From: Virgisporangium aliadipatigenens | Lineage (GTDB): Bacteria; Actinomycetota; Actinomycetes; Mycobacteriales; Micromonosporaceae | Length of the DNA: 64,000 nt | NCBI RefSeq assembly: GCF_016863615.1 | Contig: NZ_BOPF01000037.1 | Span: forward strand, 1 to 64,000 | Reading direction: 5' to 3' | In this document: positions 39,861 to 49,371 of the stretch, in pieces | How positions within the stretch are numbered: the first letter of the stretch is position 1 | Layout of the letters: each line of letters begins with the position of its first letter | The notes under the pieces: model-generated | The model's input: only the letters and a program-made list of their open reading frames with translations | The model's database searches: none | What the model was told of the DNA's origin: nothing | Made by a program: the position numbers and the translations under genes

Positions 39861-42836
39861 TCACGCCGTTGCTACCGCCGGCACGGATGCCGGGCCGTAA
39901 CCGCCGATGTTCTGCGCGGTGACCCGGAAGCCGACCATGTCGCCGGGCGGCAGGTTCAGCGTCACCCTGGTCGTGCCCGGGTTGACGAAGCCCCACCTGG
40001 TGGCCTGCGCCTCCGTCTGCCCCTGGGAGATGTTCCAGTAGTCGACGGCGTAATAGACGCTCGGTGCCGGATAGGTCACCTCGTTCCAGGTCAGCTCGAT
40101 CCGGCCGCTGTCGACCCGAGTGGCGACCACGCCGGTGACCTGCGCCGGTGGCTCACAGCGGACGACCCGTTGGACGACGTTGGAGGCCGGTGCCTCGCGG
40201 CTGCTGCTGCCGTTGGCGAACGGGATGACCCGCCACTCGATGGTGTGGCCCTGCTTGGCCGGGTCGAGCAGGGGCAGGTCGACCATGGAGGTACCGGACT
40301 GCCAGAGTGCGGGACGGGTCCAAGCGCCGCCTGCCGTCACGTCCCGGGACTCGACCCAGTACCACATGTCCCGGCCGTAGTCGGACCAGTTCAACGCGAC
40401 CGAACCGTCCGGGTTCGCGGCCGCGGTGAGCGTGGTCGGCTGGGTCAGGGGTGGACAGCCGCCGTTGGCTTCCTGCGGTTCGGCCCACTGGTCGTACCAG
40501 GTGAGGTCGGCGGCAAGCGGTGCGGCGTTCGGCGCCGAGTACGGCGGCGACGTGCTCGCCTCCAGGGCGTCGAAGCGGCCCAGCGGCACCTCCACGAACC
40601 TCGGCCGGTACACCGAGCCGTCGTGGTCGTTGAGGCTGCGGCAGCCGACGCTGACCGCGGAGCTGTTCACGTTGTAGGTGAGGATCACCCGGCCGGGTGC
40701 GGCCAGGTCGTGATGCAGCCGGGCCTCGTAGTAGAACAGGTAGCGGTTGGTCGGGCCGCGCCCGCCCTCCGGCGGGTTGTAGAGCGCGACCCGCTCGTTG
40801 GTGAATCCCCACGGGCTGTCGGCCGGGTGTGCCATGATCCGGCCGCCGTTGAGGTTCGGTTCGTGCTGCACCAACCAGTAGCGTCCGTTGATGTGCGCGA
40901 CGCTGAAACCGTTCTCGACGTGGAAGCCGGACGAGACCGGCACCGCGGCGTTCTGGTCGCCCATCGCCGACCAGCTTCCGCCGGCGTAGAACTGCCAGCG
41001 CGCCGGGTCGGTCAGGTCGCCGGGCGCGGCCGAGGCCAGGTACGCTTTGCGGTTGTTCTGGTTGTCGACGATGCCCGCGCCGTAGATGTAGACCACCGAG
41101 CCGACCTGCAGCAGCGCCAGGCCCCAGTTGATCGGGTGTGTGCCGTACGTGTACCGCGGGGGGATCAGCGTGGGCTGGCTGTTGATCACACTGTTGTTCT
41201 CCAGCGTGCTGATCGGGATGCTGGCGACCGCGCTGTGCGTGTCGGTCCACCACGGCGGCTGAGGTTCGTTGCGGTAGAAGAACTTGACCACGTTCGCGCC
41301 GACCACCATGGCGTCGCCCGGCCAGTAGAACGCGTTCGTGCCCTCGGCGAACGGCGTCTTCGCGTAGCGGTCCCAGAACGGCAGCGACGGGTCGCTTTCC
41401 CGGCAGGTGTTGCCGCCGGTGATCGTGCGCAGATTGCCCCCGTCCTGCATCACGATCGAGTTGCGCAGGGCGCTGCGGTGGAAGCCGGCGCGTTCGGACG
41501 GCCGGTTGAGGAAGCTGTCGGCGAAGAACCAGGCGCGTTTGCCGCTCGGTAGCCGGATCGACTGGGTCGCGTCGGCGCCGCTCCAGTCGGCGCAGCCGGC
41601 GTTGTCGCCGTAGGCGGCGAACATGGCGTTGAGCGGCGCGTACGGTGACGGCAGGTGCGGCTCGTGGTACAGCAGCCGGTTCGGTGTGCCCCTCGGATCG
41701 GTGACGACGTTCTTCGTGCTGGTGTCGACGAGAGCGGCGTGTACCTGGGCCGGCGTCGCGGTCGGGTGTGTCTGCAGGTAGAGCGCGGCCATCCCGGCCA
41801 CGTGCGGGGCGGCCATCGACGTACCGTTCCTGGTGTTCGTGTGCGTGTCGCCGGTGTGCCAGGCCGAGGAGATGCCGTAGCCGGGGGCGAACAGGTCGAC
41901 GCATCCACCCCAGTTGGAGAAGTCCGCGCGGCGGTCGGTTCCGTCGGTCGCGCCGACCGTGAGCACCTGGCCCATCCGGCCGGGCGAAAGCTGGCAGGCG
42001 TCCTGGTTGTCGTTGCCGGCTGCGGCGACGACGAGGATATTGCGCTGTGACATCAGGTTGCCGACAGCCGCCTCCAGCGCGACGCTCACGCCGCCGTCGA
42101 CGCCGACGCTGCGGTTGAGCACGGCGGGACCGCCGGGGTGGTTGAGCCGCACCCAGTCGATCGCCGCGATGCCGTCGTCGGTCGCGCCGCGGTTGTCGCA
42201 GTTGAGCACGCGGACGGCGACGACCGTGGCCTCCTTCGCCACGCCGCTGGTGCGCCCGGCGGCGGTGCCGGCGACGTGGGTGCCGTGCCCGTGGCAGTCG
42301 GACGGGTCACTGTCGTCGTCCACGAAGTCGTAGCCGGCGACGAGCCGGCCGGCGAACTCCTGGTGAGTGCGGCGGATGCCGGTGTCGGTGACGTAGACGC
42401 GCACACCGTGCCCGGTGGCCTTGAAGACGAAGTGGCTGTTCATTCCGGTTCGCTGGTCGATGCGGTCCAGCCCCCACGGTGGGCTGCTCTGGTCGCCGTC
42501 GCCCCGCTCGACGAGGACCGGCTCGACGTACGCGACGGCGGCGTCCCGACGTACGTCGGCCAGCTCGGCGGTGTCCATCGTGGCGGAGAAGCCGCGAAGC
42601 ACCGCGGTGTACTCATGCCGGACGTCGACGCCTCTGGCGCGGGTCCGGCCGGCCAGATCGGTCCGGACGCCGCTCTTCAGCACCACGATGTAGCGGTCCT
42701 TCACCACCTCGGCGCCGGCCGGCGCGCTCAGCAGCCGCGCCTGGTCGCCGGTCGGCCCGCCCTGCGTGGACGCGCCGCTCATCAGTACCCCGACCAGGAT
42801 GAACGCGGCCGGGCCGCGCTGTCGCGGAATTCTCAT
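39861..42836 (-). CDS. Secreted S8 protease fused to a propeller-like domain and fibronectin type III modules, 991 aa
   Basis: A signal peptide (about 1-25) is followed by an I9 propeptide (KDRYIVVLKSGVRTDL, about 45-108) and a proteinase-K-type S8 domain (about 118-390): Asp151 (VTDTGI), His184 (GHGTHVAG) and Ser340 (GTSMAAPHVAG). From about 395 to 790 lies a different module (KRAWFFADSFL, HRSALRNSIVMQDG, WPGDAMVVGANVVKFF, WGLALLQVGSVVYIYGAG) that looks like a five-bladed propeller of the DUF5005/DUF4185 kind. Two Fn3-like repeats end the protein. GGGGAGGAAGAG precedes ATG 42836. The combination is unusual. Confidence 0.85.
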   Translation of the reverse strand: MRIPRQRGPAAFILVGVLMSGASTQGGPTGDQARLLSAPAGAEVVKDRYIVVLKSGVRTDLAGRTRARGVDVRHEYTAVLRGFSATMDTAELADVRRDAAVAYVEPVLVERGDGDQSSPPWGLDRIDQRTGMNSHFVFKATGHGVRVYVTDTGIRRTHQEFAGRLVAGYDFVDDDSDPSDCHGHGTHVAGTAAGRTSGVAKEATVVAVRVLNCDNRGATDDGIAAIDWVRLNHPGGPAVLNRSVGVDGGVSVALEAAVGNLMSQRNILVVAAAGNDNQDACQLSPGRMGQVLTVGATDGTDRRADFSNWGGCVDLFAPGYGISSAWHTGDTHTNTRNGTSMAAPHVAGMAALYLQTHPTATPAQVHAALVDTSTKNVVTDPRGTPNRLLYHEPHLPSPYAPLNAMFAAYGDNAGCADWSGADATQSIRLPSGKRAWFFADSFLNRPSERAGFHRSALRNSIVMQDGGNLRTITGGNTCRESDPSLPFWDRYAKTPFAEGTNAFYWPGDAMVVGANVVKFFYRNEPQPPWWTDTHSAVASIPISTLENNSVINSQPTLIPPRYTYGTHPINWGLALLQVGSVVYIYGAGIVDNQNNRKAYLASAAPGDLTDPARWQFYAGGSWSAMGDQNAAVPVSSGFHVENGFSVAHINGRYWLVQHEPNLNGGRIMAHPADSPWGFTNERVALYNPPEGGRGPTNRYLFYYEARLHHDLAAPGRVILTYNVNSSAVSVGCRSLNDHDGSVYRPRFVEVPLGRFDALEASTSPPYSAPNAAPLAADLTWYDQWAEPQEANGGCPPLTQPTTLTAAANPDGSVALNWSDYGRDMWYWVESRDVTAGGAWTRPALWQSGTSMVDLPLLDPAKQGHTIEWRVIPFANGSSSREAPASNVVQRVVRCEPPAQVTGVVATRVDSGRIELTWNEVTYPAPSVYYAVDYWNISQGQTEAQATRWGFVNPGTTRVTLNLPPGDMVGFRVTAQNIGGYGPASVPAVATA

Positions 42837-42989
42837 GTCTCTTCCTCCCCGTGTGACCTGCGTTGCCTCGGGAGTGTAGGAGTCGTCGCCCTTGATCAGC
42901 GGATATAGCCATCGGTTGATCACAATGCGTCGATAATGACTTCCGTGGCGATCTGCGGGATCCAGCCGGTCGGGCTCACCGGCGTGCTG

Positions 42990-44087
42990 CTACTCCGCCG
43001 CCGAGGCGACGGGCAGACGCGCGAACTGTCTCGCGAGGGCGTCGAAGGCGACTTTTGGCTCCCACCGCCAGCCGTTTGCCGGGTCGGTGTCGTCCGCCCA
43101 GATCGTTCGGACGATGCTGTAGCTCGCGAGGTCCAGGTCGTAGCGGGGGTTGCGGCGGTGTGGTGCGCCCGGCGAGACGAAGTCGTAGACGAACGCGGCG
43201 GGCAGGTCCATCGACGCGAAGTCGCTCAGCCGGTCGGTGAGGTAGCGGGCCTGGTCCTGCTCGCTGCGGACCAGGTTCCCGGCGATCTGCGGCGGCTCCC
43301 TCGTGTAGTCGACGACGTCCCAGCCCATGCCGCCGTTGGCGGCCGCGCCCTCGTAGGTGCAGCAGCCGAACTCGGTGACGGCGAGCGGCTTGCCGAGCCG
43401 TAGGTGCGGCGCGAGGTCCCGGCGCGGCCGGTCGCCGTAGTAGTTGGCGCTGATGATGTCGAACAGCGACCAGTCAACCGTCTCGTCGTACGATGCGCCG
43501 TAGGTCAGCGGGCCGCGGAAGACCGACCGACCCATGCGCGCGGCCCTCGCGGTGAACGCCGCCAGTCGGCGTTGCATCACCACCGGGTCGAAGTTGCCGG
43601 ACTGCAGGTTGCGAACGCGTTCCAGAACGTCCGCGCCGGGGACGATCCCGGGCACGAACAGGACGAATTCGCAGCCCACGCTCAGCACGACCCGCGCACC
43701 GCCGCGACGCAGACGCTCGGCATGACGCCCGGTCTCGGCCAAGTGGTCGATGATGTCCGCCGGCGGTACGTCGCCCTGGCGGGGCTGCAGCCATACGGAA
43801 AGGCCGTGGCCGGCCGCCTCGGCGGCCGTGGCAGCGAGCCGCTCAGGTCCGGTGCCGTACACCGAGACGGCGTTGGCGTGCAGGTCACGTGAGATCGACC
43901 GCAGGTCGGACCGCATCCGGGCGGCCATCCAGCCGGTGCCCGGCACATCGCCGTCACCGACCGCGTAGCAGACACCGCGACGGATCGGCCTCTGTCGACC
44001 CCCGGCGTGGGCCGGGGCGGCCGCGACGATCGGCGCGACCGCCGCCGCCCCCGCTGCCGCCAGAAAGCGTGCCCGTGAGATTCCCAT
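42990..44087 (-). CDS. Secreted TIM-barrel glycoside-hydrolase-like protein, 365 aa
   Basis: A Tat-like or Sec leader (ISRARFLAAAGAAAVAPIVA, cut near AHAGG) precedes a domain starting IRRGVCYAVGD. Strand-end motifs (HANAVSVYGTG, VVLSVGCEFVLF, DIISANYYGD and LAVTEFGCCTYEGA) suggest a (beta/alpha)8 barrel with two candidate catalytic glutamates (CEF and TEFG), as in clan A glycosidases. Similar actinobacterial proteins are sometimes misnamed abortive infection proteins. ATG 44087 is preferred over 44093 because AGGGAGG is then seven bases upstream. It ends 153 bases before the subtilase start. Confidence 0.65.
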   Translation of the reverse strand: MGISRARFLAAAGAAAVAPIVAAAPAHAGGRQRPIRRGVCYAVGDGDVPGTGWMAARMRSDLRSISRDLHANAVSVYGTGPERLAATAAEAAGHGLSVWLQPRQGDVPPADIIDHLAETGRHAERLRRGGARVVLSVGCEFVLFVPGIVPGADVLERVRNLQSGNFDPVVMQRRLAAFTARAARMGRSVFRGPLTYGASYDETVDWSLFDIISANYYGDRPRRDLAPHLRLGKPLAVTEFGCCTYEGAAANGGMGWDVVDYTREPPQIAGNLVRSEQDQARYLTDRLSDFASMDLPAAFVYDFVSPGAPHRRNPRYDLDLASYSIVRTIWADDTDPANGWRWEPKVAFDALARQFARLPVASAAE

Positions 44088-44357
44088 CCTCATGCCTCCC
44101 TGTCGGGTGCCCCCGACGTAACCAGGAACCGAAGAGCGACACGTCCGTCCCAGGCGCGAACAGCACCCCCAGCCACGGGTGGACCGGCACGGCTGCGTCC
44201 CACTCACGGGCTGCCTACTCCGCTGGCCGCCACCGGGTGTTTCCCCTGTACGTCGGTGAGGTCGGCTCGCTCGTCAGGGTGCATCGGCGGCGTGACGTCC
44301 AGCCGCGCGCCTCGTGCCCGAAGACGTCCGATCAGCCGTACTCGAACACGGCGGAAC

Positions 44358-44888
44358 CTAGTGCGAACGCCCACTGGCAGCCGGGACCGGCTTGTGCAGT
44401 ACAGCGAGCAGCACGAACCACGACGTCGCCAGGATGCTGGCCGGCCCCAACGCGCCCTGCGGAAGAACGTTCTCCAGGAGCGTGTACCCGGTCAGCCACA
44501 CCCCGGCGGCGACGCCGACGACCCGGACCGCGACCGCGCGCACGTACAGCGAGCTGGTGGCCATCCAGATGCCGGCGAAGATGTGCGCGGCCAGCCGTAC
44601 GGGCCACGCCTGGTCGTGCGGTATCTCGTTGATGTACAGCGTGCCGGCCAGCACGTCGAGAGCGACCCACGCGTACGCGGCCGGTCGCGCCCATCCCGGC
44701 CCGTCCAGTCGTGCGGCCAACAGCGGGATCGACAGGTGGAAGAGGATGCCGACGTACTCGGCCCAGATCGCGCCGGGTGCGATCGGGAACGACACCAGCA
44801 CCACTCCGAACAGCGCCGCCGGCACGAGTGCGGTCACGCGGAAGCGGATCAGTTCACGACGTGGGGCGACATCGAGCGCGGGGTTCAT
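44358..44888 (-). CDS. Small integral membrane protein of unknown function, 176 aa
   Basis: Five to six hydrophobic segments (VTALVPAALFGVVLVSF, YVGILFHLSIPLLAA, AYAWVALDVLAGTLYI, AAHIFAGIWMATSSLYV, VVGVAAGVWLTGYTLL, ILATSWFVLLAVL) with short loops and a 15-residue polar N-terminus. No family motif is recognised. There is no ribosome site before ATG 44888; GACGAT ends six bases upstream on the coding strand, so it may be leaderless. Its neighbours (a TIM-barrel protein and a broken Hsp70) give no clue to function. Confidence 0.65.
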   Translation of the reverse strand: MNPALDVAPRRELIRFRVTALVPAALFGVVLVSFPIAPGAIWAEYVGILFHLSIPLLAARLDGPGWARPAAYAWVALDVLAGTLYINEIPHDQAWPVRLAAHIFAGIWMATSSLYVRAVAVRVVGVAAGVWLTGYTLLENVLPQGALGPASILATSWFVLLAVLHKPVPAASGRSH

Positions 44889-45076
44889 GGGCGCATCGTC
44901 GCCGGATCCGGTGATCGAACGGGTGCCCGTCCGGTGCCCAATCTGCTGGCGGATCCAGGGTGGACGGATGCGCCTGCCGGCGGGCGACGGCGCGGGCGTC
45001 CGTACCGCCTCGACCGCATCAAAGCCCTGACCGGCTACCACCCGGGCGAGCCCGCTGGAGGTCGGCCGCTGATCAC

Positions 45077-45908
45077 TCATCCGTTCCGCTCGCACGGGCG
45101 CTGCGACAAAGGCGGCAGCGACCGTGCGACTCCGCCCGGCGCGGCGCCGGCGCGAAGCAGCACGATGGTCTCCGAAACGTTCTGGCGGCAGAGTTGCAGG
45201 TCGCCTCGTGCGCACGAATAACCCCACCGGGATTGATCGCCGGGTCGTACGGTGGCGCTGTCGGTGACGGTGCCCTGTCGCTGCCGGACGCTGACCTCGG
45301 TGCTGGTGACGACCTCGATCTGCAGCGAGGTGGGAGTCGCGGTGTACCGGCCCGTGGTGACGCCCGTGGTGGTGCCGGTGAAGGTGATCCCGCCGGGAGC
45401 GGTGGCGGTGATCGGCGTGCTGGCTCGGTGATCCGCCACGAGCACACCGTCCGGTTGGAAGGTGTACACCGACCCGCTCCTCGTCGTCCCCGTAGTCGTC
45501 TTCGTCGTCCGCCACGACCGGCGCACCACTCGGCTCGTCAGCTGCCTCGACCGGCGGGACGGCCGGCGTCGGCCACGGCGTCCCGGCCGACTTCGGCGCC
45601 ACCCGTCCCAACAGCGCGGCGAGCAACTCCACGATCGGCACCTCGCCCTCGCCGAGAAGCACCGCCGGTTCGTCGATGTGCTGTTTGGGGTGCGGCTCGA
45701 ATCGGTGCGGCGCCACCCGGGCGGCGTGCATCGCGTCGCGACCCGTGAGGAACGTGCCGTCGGTATCGAGCAGGACACCCGACGGCAGCAGTTCCGAACC
45801 GTCGAAGAGCACCGGACGCGCCACACCGTCAGCGCCTGCCAGCACCGCCACGGTGTTCGACGTACCGAAGTCGATTCCGAGCCGTACGGCCCCGCTGTCA
45901 GGCACCAC
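45077..45908 (-). pseudogene. Hsp70-family protein, truncated and frameshifted
   Basis: From GTG 45908 or 45905 the protein opens VRLGIDFGTSNTVAVLAG with the first phosphate loop of the actin/Hsp70 ATPase, then about 100 normal residues (GRDAMHAARVAPHRFEPHPK, IVELLAALLGRVA). It should continue for some 250 more ATPase residues, but passes into an acidic linker (VADDEDDYGDDEE). A second frame then continues with a beta-rich tail (GSVYTFQPDGVLVADH, TGTTTGVTTGRYTATPTSLQ, DLQLCRQNVSETIV) to 45077. Most of the ATPase is deleted and the tail is out of frame, so it is not a working chaperone. Confidence 0.65.
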
Positions 45909-46131
45909 ACCGCGACGACAACCCGATTCCCCGCGACGCTCGTCGACGGGAACGGCACCCGTCGTGCCGTCATTGCCGTGATCCGGCAACGACGGAACCG
46001 CGGTGGTTGCGACGTTCGGCAATGCCGGTGGAGCCGGCCGTTCACGACAATGGACCCAGTCGTTCCAGAGTCGGTTGGCGCGCCGGGAAGTCGGGTCGGC
46101 ACCCTGTCGGCGCGCGCCCCGGAGGCACCTC

Positions 46132-46653
46132 ATGGACACTGTCACCGTCGTTCTCCTGTGCTGTGGTGCCGTGGGCACGCTCATCCTGGCCGTGGGGCTG
46201 TTCGTCAGCGATGTCCTGCCCGCGGACGTCGACGCGGACGGCGTGTTCTCGGTCCCGGTGATAGCGACCTTCGTCGGCGCGTTCGGCTTCGCCGGCGCAC
46301 TCGGCCACACCCTGGCCGGCCGGGACGGTCCGACGGGGATCGCGGCGGCCGCCGGTGCGGGAATGGCGGGCGCCGTGCCGGCGGCGTGGCTTGCCGCCCG
46401 GCTGACCGCGGCGCTGATGCGGATGCCGACCGACGCGACGGTGACCGCTTCGGCGTTGCTCGGCGCGATCGGTGTCGTGGTGACGCCGATCCCGGTGGGC
46501 GGACCGGGTGAGATCCGGGTCGACGTCGGCGGGCAGCCGTTGAAGCTGCACGCCCGGGCCGACGGCGCGCTGCCGTTGGGCGCGCCGGTGTTCGTCGTCG
46601 AGACGCTGTCCGAGTCGTCGGTGGTCGTCGTCGACGCGCGCTTGTCGCGCTGA
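46132..46653 (+). CDS. nfeD: NfeD-like membrane protein, 173 aa
   Basis: Three to four membrane helices (VTVVLLCCGAVGTLILAV, VIATFVGAFGFAGALG, GAVPAAWLAARL) lead to a C-terminal OB-fold (GPGEIRVDVGGQPLKLHA, VFVVETLSESSVVVV), the layout of short NfeD (NfeD1b) proteins. GGAGG is six bases before ATG 46132. The flotillin gene follows 60 bases later; NfeD and flotillin proteins work together in membrane microdomains, so the pair is a standard two-gene unit. Confidence 0.85.
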   Translation: MDTVTVVLLCCGAVGTLILAVGLFVSDVLPADVDADGVFSVPVIATFVGAFGFAGALGHTLAGRDGPTGIAAAAGAGMAGAVPAAWLAARLTAALMRMPTDATVTASALLGAIGVVVTPIPVGGPGEIRVDVGGQPLKLHARADGALPLGAPVFVVETLSESSVVVVDARLSR

Positions 46654-46713
46654 GCTCACCGCGTTTCTCCCGGGTCGGTCGATCCGGATCCCTGTGTCGA
46701 AAGGACTTCTGTC

Positions 46714-48234
46714 ATGGTGGGGGTTGTGGTGCTGGCGGTCGCCGGTGCGGTGACATTGTTGCTGCTGTTGGTGTTGCTCGTGATGAGCCGGTTGAAGGTC
46801 GCCAGTCCGAACGAGGCGTTCATCATCACCGGTCGTAAGGGGCGTGCGGTGACGAGCGCCTCCGGTGTCGTGTCGACCGACCTGTCGGGGCAGAAGGTGG
46901 TGCTCGGCGCGTCGGTGTTCGTCATCCCGATGGTGCAGCGGCTGCACCGCCTCGACCTGTCGAGCCGCCGCATCCCGGTGGGTATCCGCGGTGCGGTCAG
47001 CGCTCAGGGCATCAGGTGTGACCTCGAAGGAGTCGCGATCGTCAAGGTCGGCGGGACGGAGGGCGCGATCCGGGCCGCGGCGCAGCGATTTCTTCACCAG
47101 CAGGACGGCATCGAGGTGTTCACCTCCGAGGTGCTGGCCGGGTCACTGCGTTCGATCGTGGGCCGGCTGACCGTGGAGGCGATCATTCGGGACCGGGCCG
47201 CGTTCGCGACCGCCGTGGCGGAGGAGGCCGAGGCGTCGCTGACCAACCAAGGGCTGGTGCTGGACACGTTCCAGTTGCAGGACATCCAGGCAGAGGGCAG
47301 CTACCTGGCCGATCTCGGTCGGCCTGAGGCGTCGCGGGTGTTGAAGGAGGCCGCGATCGCCGAGGCGCGCGCCCGGCAGGCCGCCGAACAGGAACGGTTG
47401 CTGGCGGAGGAGGCGGTCGCGGTGTCGGAACGGCAACTGGCGTTGAAGAAGGCGGAGATTCAGGCCGAGATCGACGCGGCCCGGGCGCAGTCCGCGGCGG
47501 CCGGTCCGCTCGCGCAGGCGGAACGGGACCAGGCCGTGCTGGCGGAACAGGAGAAGGTCGCCGCCCGTAACGCCGGGTTGAAGGAGAAGCAGCTCGACGC
47601 CGAGGTGCGCCGGCCGGCGGACGCGGCCCGGTACCGCATCGAGCAGGAGGCCGAGGCCGCCCGCAACGCGGCGGTGTTCAAGGCCGACGCGGAGCGTCAG
47701 GCGACCATCGCGGCGGCGCAGGCAGCGGCCGAGCAGGCGCGCCTCATCGGCGAGGGCGAGCGTGCCCGACGTGCCGCGTTGGCCGAGGCCGAGGCGATCG
47801 AGGGCGCCAAGCGCGGCGAGGCGGAGAAGAGCCGCCGTCTCGCAATCGCGCAGGCCGTCGAGGCGGAAGGCACCGCGGAGGCGTCTGCGGTCCTCGCCCG
47901 TGGGCGGGCCGAGGCCGAAGCGATGCGGGTGCGGGCGCAGTCGTTCGGCGAATACAACGAGGCCGCCGTCCTGGACATGCTGGTGGGCGTGCTGCCGGAG
48001 GTCGTGCGGGAGGCGGCACAGCCGCTGGCGGCGGTGGACAAGATGACCGTCATCTCCACCGACGGCGCGAGTTCGCTGACCCGGACGGTCAGTTCCACCG
48101 TGGCGCAGGGGCTGCAACTGGGCAGCGACCTCACGGGTGTGGACCTGCCGGCCCTGCTCGGGCGCCTCGGCTCCATGCCCGCCGTGGACCGGTCGACGAA
48201 GCCGGCCGACGCCATCACGGCGGACGACCGCTGA
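46714..48234 (+). CDS. Flotillin/SPFH-domain protein, 506 aa
   Basis: One N-terminal hydrophobic helix (VVVLAVAGAVTLLLLLVLL) anchors the protein. The SPFH domain covers about 28-200 (NEAFIITGRKGRAVTSASG, FVIPMVQRLHRLDLSS, VEAIIRDRAAFATAV). A long coiled coil rich in Ala/Glu/Arg (about 205-400) contains many EA-type repeats, and the C-terminal flotillin tail includes MLVGVLPEVVREAAQPL. It assembles at membranes and organises microdomains. It is preceded by its NfeD partner and followed by a hairpin terminator. Confidence 0.9.
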   Translation: MVGVVVLAVAGAVTLLLLLVLLVMSRLKVASPNEAFIITGRKGRAVTSASGVVSTDLSGQKVVLGASVFVIPMVQRLHRLDLSSRRIPVGIRGAVSAQGIRCDLEGVAIVKVGGTEGAIRAAAQRFLHQQDGIEVFTSEVLAGSLRSIVGRLTVEAIIRDRAAFATAVAEEAEASLTNQGLVLDTFQLQDIQAEGSYLADLGRPEASRVLKEAAIAEARARQAAEQERLLAEEAVAVSERQLALKKAEIQAEIDAARAQSAAAGPLAQAERDQAVLAEQEKVAARNAGLKEKQLDAEVRRPADAARYRIEQEAEAARNAAVFKADAERQATIAAAQAAAEQARLIGEGERARRAALAEAEAIEGAKRGEAEKSRRLAIAQAVEAEGTAEASAVLARGRAEAEAMRVRAQSFGEYNEAAVLDMLVGVLPEVVREAAQPLAAVDKMTVISTDGASSLTRTVSSTVAQGLQLGSDLTGVDLPALLGRLGSMPAVDRSTKPADAITADDR

Positions 48235-48240
48235 GCATCC

Positions 48241-48271
48241 GGTGCGGGCCGGCCGACAACCGGTCCGCACC
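48241..48271 (+). terminator. Hairpin terminator after the flotillin gene
   Basis: GGTGCGGGCCGG (48241-48252) pairs with CCGGTCCGCACC (48260-48271), eleven of twelve positions Watson-Crick plus one G-T, with a seven-base loop, starting six bases after the stop. Confidence 0.7.
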
Positions 48272-48579
48272 GACGCCGTGATGCCGTATCGGGCAGCGAA
48301 GTCGCATTTCACCCCGGTCAGTCGGCGGGTGCAAGTGGGTGACCGGGCTGCGCGTGACGACGTTCGACCGAGACCACGCCTACCGGGTCGAACGCGGCTG
48401 GGCCGCGGACGCGCCCGTGAAGACGGCCTCGCGGATCGACACACCCCCGAACCCCTCGCCCCACTGGGAGCCGGACCGGTCGCGTCTACTGCCGCCGGGC
48501 GGTGGTTCTACCCACGAGGGTTGGGCGGGAACGGAGGGGGTAGCGGACGGCCCGTACGTGCCGAGACCGAGGAGGACGC
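48272..48579 (+). other. Gap before the DUF326 gene
   Basis: No gene is supported here. Open frames in it lack ribosome sites and conserved motifs. The last 15 bases hold the ribosome site of the DUF326 gene (GAGGAGG). A copper-responsive operator might be expected, but no clear inverted repeat was found. Confidence 0.4.
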
Positions 48580-48984
48580 ATGACGACGGCGATGCCGATG
48601 TTGCAGACCTACCCGAAGACGATCAACCTGGACCGGACCGCGCTGGCGGCGGCGATCGACGCCCTGGTGGCGTGCAGCGGGGCGTGTACCGCCTGCGCGG
48701 ACGCGTGCCTGAGCGAGGAGATGGTGGCCGACCTGACGAAATGCATCCGGACGAACCTCGACTGCGCCGACATCTGTGCCACCACCGCGCGGGTGCTGTC
48801 GCGGCACACCGGATACGACGCCGATGTCAGCCGGGCGATGCTCGAGGCGTGCGTGACCGTGTGCAGGTCGTGCGGTGACGAGTGCGCGGCACACGCCGAC
48901 ATGCACGAGCACTGCCGCGTCTGTGCCGAGGCGTGCCGGACCTGCGAGTCGGTGTGCCGCGACCTGCTCGCGGCGATGGGCTGA
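48580..48984 (+). CDS. Four-helix-bundle copper-binding-type protein (DUF326), 134 aa
   Basis: The paralogue of the gene at 26297-26704, with the same Cys ladder (VACSGACTACADACLSE, NLDCADICATT, CVTVCRSCGDECAAH, CRVCAEACRTCESVCRDL) and matching length. Additional His residues (HADMHEHC) could bind metal. It should store or buffer Cu(I) in the cytoplasm. It has an excellent ribosome site and its own transcript, facing away from the neighbouring general stress gene. Confidence 0.9.
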   Translation: MTTAMPMLQTYPKTINLDRTALAAAIDALVACSGACTACADACLSEEMVADLTKCIRTNLDCADICATTARVLSRHTGYDADVSRAMLEACVTVCRSCGDECAAHADMHEHCRVCAEACRTCESVCRDLLAAMG

Positions 48985-49371
48985 TCGATCCGGGCCGCGC
49001 CGCGGGGGGCGGGTCGCCGGCCCCGCGTTCGTTCCGCGACCGGGGAGCCGAGCGGAGCAGCCCGCCGGGGCCGGGCGGTGCTCCGCGCCGTACGGACGCG
49101 ACGCGCGAAAGTTCTTCGACTTGGACAGTGCAGTTGCCCGCCGGCTGTCGGGACCTCATTGCCGTGGGGCCCCGCGCATCGGTGACTCTGCCGATCGGCG
49201 ACGGGCACACCCACGCCACGATCAGCGTCGCGATCGTGGCGTGGGCACGCCGGCCCCCGGCCTGGACGAGCGTTTTCGAGCGACCTGTGCGCCCACCGCT
49301 TCAAAGATGGGTGTTTTCTGCGTAGGGTTTGCTGCTGCCCGAAAGCGGCGCAGGTTCCGCATGAAGCCCTT

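Noticed and set aside
42990-44087. Annotation as an abortive infection (phage defence) protein
   Set aside because: The protein has a secretion signal and a TIM-barrel glycosidase-like pattern; defence genes are not nearby.
44935-45075. Plus-strand frame ending YRLDRIKALTGYHPG, which resembles the C-terminal HTH of PucR-type regulators
   Set aside because: Only about 20 residues match loosely, with no start or further domain; too short to call.
48339-48579. Plus-strand open frame in front of the DUF326 gene
   Set aside because: No ribosome site, no conserved motif, and Pro/Arg-rich composition typical of a chance frame.
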